A stretch of 64,000 nt of DNA from Gnetum montanum (taxonomy: Eukaryota > Streptophyta > Gnetopsida > Gnetales > Gnetaceae), in NCBI GenBank assembly GCA_015680685.1, contig MNCI01026977.1, positions 415,018-479,017 on the forward strand, given 5' to 3'. The notes under the pieces were generated by a model. That model ran no database searches. It saw only the letters and a list, made by a program, of their open reading frames with translations, and was not told where the DNA came from. This document shows, piece after piece, positions 59,288-64,000 of this stretch. Each line of letters begins with the position of its first letter. Within the stretch, counting starts at the first letter, position 1. A program made the translations under genes and the position numbers.

Positions 59288-60194
59288 GGATGAGTGGCAA
59301 GGTACCCCTACACTCAACCATACAAATACAAGTGTGCATGCATGATCTTGTCGAACTCAGAAGATGGACTAATTATGGCATCTAGATAGTTACACATTAA
59401 TCACAATTCACTATCTTCCCACCTAGACTAGTATTTGCTTTGTCAGATATGGTTTAGTCCATAGTAAGGCAAATGATGTGATCCTAAAGTAGTGCTACTC
59501 CTAGAGACNAAGGCAAATGATGTGATCCTAAAGTAGTGCTACTCCTAGAGACGATGGGGAACAATATTGATTAAGCTAATGGAAAATGGAAAATGAAATC
59601 TATGCTAACCTAAGTGCAATAAGAATCCATCCTTAATCATTCATATGCATCTTGGACTTCATGTACTACTTTTGGAATTACCAAGCGCACATTACTCGAA
59701 GCACTACTAGAGATGCTACTGGGCTACCAAGTAGTTACACTTAAATGTTTGTGATTAAGATGTATTCATTCTACATTTAATGATAGAAATAGTAAATGAA
59801 GATAAGAGAAATATTAACTAAGAAAAAAATAAATAATAATTAACAATTAACAATTAAAAACTAAGTGAATGCTACAATGATGGAGTAATCTCGATATTTA
59901 TTGTCGATTGTGTGTGTGTCCAGGTACATCACATTCAAACAAAGGTTTTGTACAATTAAAATCATCACACTATAGGCAAGCACTGGTGAAAGAACTGAAA
60001 CTAACTGAAAATTGACAAAAACACTCTACTCTAAGACTTACCAATTGACTCCCTTCCTATGCACTTGAATGTTGTATTTATAGGCCTACACAGGAATCAC
60101 GATATCGTGTATTCGATATCATTATCCAAGTTGTGATATTGCATACTTGATATCAAGGATTCAATATCGGGACCTAGATAACCATGAGTCATCA
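59288..60194 (-). repeat. B1 5' LTR
   Basis: Begins GGATGAG (eroded TGATGAG) and ends GTCATCA. TATAAATA at 60082-60075, GATATC repeats 60101-60165. The length is inflated by the 43-base duplication at 59466-59552. Confidence 0.88.
59466..59552. other. Exact 43-base duplication around a single N
   Basis: 59466-59508 and 59510-59552 are identical with an N at 59509. The homologous LTR at 45740 has one copy. Confidence 0.85.
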
Positions 60195-60865
60195 ACATCC
60201 AAATAATTTTTAAGCCATAAGTATTCAAAACTTTTAGTCCAAGACATATATAATAAGAAAATTTAGAAATAGAACTCATTGGAATTAAGAGCATATTATA
60301 ACAACAACCAAAATGATAAGTATATTATAAGACCAACTTGCATAAGGATTTGATGTTGTAAATAGAGTAAAACAACTTGAAATTTTTTGAATTCAACTTA
60401 AGATAATGTGAATAAAGCTTTGAGATCAAATGCAATCTTATGTTATCAACCTTGATTCAAATTTGTAAGTTGTTTATAACTTTTCTGTATCTAACCTTTC
60501 TCTTTCTTGGATATCGGTTGCTCCTTTATCCTTTCTTGATTTATAAAAGTTGGAGCTATGGCAAAAGGAAGCTCTCCAATATCTTGTGGGGCTTCCAAAT
60601 GATCACTACTAATGGTAATGTAGTTGGAATGAAATGGCTTCAATTTGTATTCAAAAACTAATCCATGTTGCTATTTTAGCTACTCTTTCTATTTTGTAAG
60701 ACCCATAAGAAAAAATTTGCAAGTTTTCTCATATGTATTATAGGTTCCTGAGGATGAAGTTCTTGCCATGTTTTAAGTTGGTCATTAGAGAAAAATGCAT
60801 AGCCTTTTTTCTCATGTGTTCTATGACCAATATTATGAAAAAAATAAGTATGTTAGATTAGCATC
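60195..60865. other. AT-rich flank of B1, no gene recognised
   Basis: Presumably continues the sequence left of 45740 (Harbinger flank). A 73-codon open frame at 60440 has no recognisable feature. Confidence 0.4.
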
Positions 60866-61060
60866 ACATCACAATGCAATGCACTGCCAAGTGCATAGGA
60901 CATCAATTGGAAGATTATGGGTTCGATACTTACCTACACTTCCAAGTGTGGTAGTAGTGGAGTAGCCTTATGATTGGACCATTTTTGTTCATGGATCACA
61001 TCTACCCTATTCTATGGGTAGGGGTTGACCAACCCCAAGTTACCTTACCTAAAAAAAATA
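60866..61060 (+). mobile_element. SINE-like sequence
   Basis: A-box-like tgccaagtgcatagg (60885-60899), B-box-like gttcgatac (60921-60929), then a unique body and an A-rich end (taaaaaaaataag near 61050). This is the plan of a plant tRNA-derived SINE. A full tRNA cloverleaf is not present. Confidence 0.35.
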
Positions 61061-61569
61061 AGAAATACAAAATTGCATAGTAAAGTGTTGTCTTTGTGAA
61101 AAATTTTAGGTGAAAATTTGTAAAAAAGTAATTTGAAACTTTTAACCTCTCTTTATTTTCTCTTTCTGCATACCATGAAATACTATTCTATCTATTTTTA
61201 TGAGACTAAAACATTTCATGTATTATTTAAACATGTATACTTGGGTTCTAACCATGCTCACTAACATGGGTGAGAATCAAGGATAAGCAAACGTGGTAAC
61301 ACTATGATCATGATGGCTATCAAATATACCATGTGTTGGTTTGCATATGTATTTATAAAAAAATATGTATTATTTTATGCTTTCCTCAAATTTATGAGCA
61401 CAAACTGTACTCTAATCTATGGAATAGATGGGGTATACATCTAGTAGTAGTTACTAAATTGCACATCATTAGCTTCCTACTTTACACTTATATTTGGCTT
61501 AAGATGTATAGTTAAGCATAACTAAGGCTTATGATTATTACTTCTAAAATGCAAAAGTAGATATGTGCT
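61061..61569. other. AT-rich, no gene recognised
   Basis: Nothing identifiable. Confidence 0.4.
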
Positions 61570-62275
61570 CTAGAATCAAAATGATTGGAAATTAGTAGAA
61601 GTAAGATAGAATATATGGAATGTGATTTCACTAGTAACATAAATAGTGATGGAATAGACATGATAATTCAAGAGCAAAAAGTTCCTTATTGCAAACAGTT
61701 CCACTACCTAAGATCAATCCTTTAATCAAATGGTAAAGTTAATAAAGATATAAGAAAGAAAACTTAGGTAGGATGGTTGATATGGAGACAAGTTAGTTAT
61801 GTTCTATGTGATAAAAAGAATACCAATAAAAATAAAGAAAATATTTTACTAGATAGTAGGCAAGCCTCCTATCTTATATGATGTAAATGTTGGTAGTACA
61901 AAAGAGGCATGAATAATGAATCAATATATAAAAAATGCAAATGCTTGGTGAATATCATTGGAAGAAATAAATTGCATGATAAAATATTAGAGGAAGACTT
62001 CGAGTGACTTCTATTTCAAATAAGTTAAAGAAATGATAGCTTAGATGGTTTGGACATGTGCAAAGAAGATCAAACAATGAGCCTATAAAAAAGGTTGCTA
62101 CATCACTATCGCAGGAAAGCTATCAACAAGAAGAATTAAAAATACATGGGGAAAAATAAATGAAGATGATCTTAGGAAATTGCAATTAAATAAAGATCTA
62201 GCTCTTCATAAGGGAAAATGACAAAAAAANTAGTGGATATACATTGCACATAAGACTTTACTTTATTCACACTAA
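61570..62275 (+). pseudogene. RTE-type LINE, C-terminal fragment
   Basis: C-terminal part of a non-LTR retrotransposon polyprotein: FHYLRSIL, VGWLIWRQVSYVLCDKK, then LRWFGHVQRR and a final DLALHKGK. The YLGS-like and RWFGHV motifs and their spacing are typical of RTE-clade elements in plants. 5'-truncated, as is usual for LINEs, with several stops and a frameshift near 62030. Confidence 0.75.
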
Positions 62276-62394
62276 TAATCCATTACCTTTACTTTTGTAT
62301 TAATTTATATCATCATCATAACCTTGTCCTGACAAAATGGAGTTCACCACATGAGTTTTTTTTTTTTTTTTTTCATTTTCCCTTATGAAGAGCT
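62201..62394. repeat. Inverted repeat with N at both joins
   Basis: agctcttcataagggaaaatg plus an A run (62199-62229, before the N at 62230) recurs inverted at about 62360-62394 (before the N at 62395). It could be a real inverted copy of the LINE tail or a contig placed by its shared ends. Confidence 0.6.
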
Positions 62395-62395
62395 N

Positions 62396-62660
62396 TAATT
62401 GTATTTAGCACTTGAGATCATGATATACTTATTTCGCATTATAGTAAATTATGCTACTAAATTTCATTAAACGTAAATTAAACAAAGTTAAAATTATATA
62501 ATGTGTTAGGAATCAATGAAGATGCTAATTGTTGAACATGGGTACATTTTTCAACTAACATAAAATACACTACAAGTACTTGCCAATTGTCAAAATTTTT
62601 CAGTAAAAAATATATTAGGAATTCTTCTACTAGTGAGTGAAAATTGATGATTTTTGCCAT
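62396..62660. other. AT-rich, no gene recognised
   Basis: May include eroded LTR of the next element; no boundary visible. Confidence 0.3.
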
Positions 62661-64000
62661 TGGGCAATATGTATTTATGAGGGGAAGGTTCTAACTACAC
62701 TAACATAGTTCAAAAATTTGAAATTTTTTCATGCTTCATTATATCCTACAACTAACTAAAAACTTGTCCTTGAGTTACATAAAATAGAAGAAGCCTAGTT
62801 ACAAAAATTGTAATATGATATAAGACTAACCAACTAACTAACTACAAGTGTTCAATTGCAATATATTTGTAGTGGCTATGTGTTTTAAAAAATTATAATA
62901 CTGCAAAATAGTTCCTAATACACATCAAGCATGCACATTAAACTAATGCAATAATATTACAAGCCTAGTGGCATGAGCTATTTGTCCTTATAGATGATGT
63001 AATTTTTCATCACCATTTTTTGGATTACCAATCTTTAGTGTAATATTTCCCATCTTCAAAGGCACAAGAACATTATATGGATATGGAAATACAGGAAAAA
63101 TCTTGTTAACATTGATAAACAAGCAACCAATAGGAGGCTCTTATTTTCTAGGCTTCCACTCTTTGCATGTATTGATCAAACTCATTTAGTCTTTTCACTA
63201 GATCTTCAACTACTTTCCTATGTCATATGAATCATCTTTTGTAAATTTCTTTTTTCTTCCTTTTTAACATTAGAGGTTTCTTAGTTTGTTGTTGTTTGCT
63301 TTTCATTTTTGTATAACAAGAAAACATAAGTAAGTTTTTATTTTAGCTTAGTTTTGGACCTTTATACCATGATATAAGCCAAATTGGCATAATCTAGACT
63401 AGTGTATTTAATATGTTGCTTGAGATCTTCAATGATAAATTATTTTTATTTAATCTTAACATTCTTGATCTCTTCAATGATTTGGTAGATGTAATTCCAT
63501 GCTCTTTTAGTACCCAATTAGGTTTGCATCATTAGGACTTATAGATGATTTTACAAACTTTACAGCTTCTCATTTATCTCCTTTTTCTTTTCAACATGAT
63601 CTATATAATGGTTCTGTAGTAGTTTCATCTACCTTATGTAATTCTTCTATGTTGTAATTTCTAAAATTGCTTGATATTTGATTCTATATAGTTTAAGCAT
63701 GAACAAAATTATGTTTGAACTCACTAACTTGACTATCTCCAAATTGACATTAGCTTATTCTTGTCAAATAAGTTGGAGATCCTCTTTAAAGGCACATATG
63801 TCTTTCTCCCTCTAAGCCTTTTCTCAAGTTTAGTTAGTCTCTTTTTTAGTCCAATAGATTCTACCCCCAACTCTATTGATAATATTGTAAGTATTACCAA
63901 TTCTCGAGTGTTTCAAGCCATTTGAGAATTAACAATTAACCTAATACTTTTAGCTTTGTAAAATTCCATAACATTCTTGAGCACAATGTGTCAGCTTGGT
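62661..64000 (-). mobile_element. Diverged B-like element B3 (3' LTR end and ORF2 part), runs off window
   Basis: A TATA-like tatttatg near 62671, then an LTR end like cttcatta at about 62741. The following tatcctacaact...cttgagt string parallels the polypurine-tract region of B2 (48812) and A1 (605). 63000-63560 then parallels B1 ORF2 DNA (46590-47000), for example the atggaaata-cagg and ttggcata landmarks. Highly eroded. Confidence 0.5.

Larger units (their letters stand above)
45740..60194 (-). mobile_element. Pol-less LTR retrotransposon B1 (gag plus extra ORF)
   Basis: Minus strand: 5' LTR 60194-59288, tRNA-Asp-type primer site, gag 59154-56808, spacer, ORF2 from 54872, 3' LTR ending at 45740. 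B2 (47937-53553) interrupts ORF2. No protease, RT, RNase H or integrase is present. Flanks are acatt (45735-45739) and acatc (60195-60199), a target duplication with one mismatch. LTR ends, primer site and gag are related to the A elements. Confidence 0.85.

Noticed and set aside
60885-60930. A tRNA gene
   Set aside because: A-box and B-box words are present, but acceptor, anticodon and T-stem pairing do not form a cloverleaf. Kept only as SINE-like.

Overview
This window is intergenic plant DNA built almost entirely of old, nested LTR retrotransposons. I see no intact host gene, rRNA or tRNA. Plant features include Athila-like and Tat-like Ty3/gypsy elements (tRNA-Asp-type primer sites, a second RNase H domain), TNT1-type Ty1/copia remnants, a PIF/Harbinger transposase remnant, an RTE-type LINE tail and a trihelix pseudogene. 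The species cannot be fixed from this; the nesting and decay suggest a large repeat-rich genome.

Layout. 1-9908 is an Athila-like element on the minus strand (A1; its 3' LTR runs off the left edge). A Ty1/copia element on the plus strand (9909-10433, resuming at 36809-39832) is split by a second Athila-like element (A2, minus, 10434-36803; target duplication ttgat). A2 is itself split in gag by a 17.6-kb Tat-like element on the plus strand (16798-34367; target duplication cttct). 39833-45739 is AT-rich and holds a trihelix pseudogene and a Harbinger transposase remnant. 45740-60194 is a pol-less relative of A (B1, minus), split by another copy of the same family (B2, 47937-53553; target duplication actat). 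60195-64000 holds a SINE-like sequence, an RTE LINE tail and the edge of another B-like element (B3).

The most unusual content is inside the Tat-like element. Between its protease and reverse transcriptase lies an antisense gene of about eight exons. It has its own TATA box, an intron 1 loaded with the same palindrome (GCGTATACGC) that fills the element's LTR, and mostly canonical GT-AG introns with consistent phases at five consecutive junctions. It has one in-frame stop in about 1090 codons, against 14 in gag-pro. Its first exons resemble an FCP1/NIF-type HAD phosphatase fold without the catalytic aspartates.

The B family shows a parallel design: gag plus a second ORF in place of pol, and upstream of that ORF a second copy of the LTR's palindrome-plus-TATA promoter layout. 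A presumably supplied pol to B: both share LTR ends, primer site, gag type and a 3' noncoding segment.

Several single N characters are unresolved joins, some with exact duplicated flanks, and they distort the genes they fall in.
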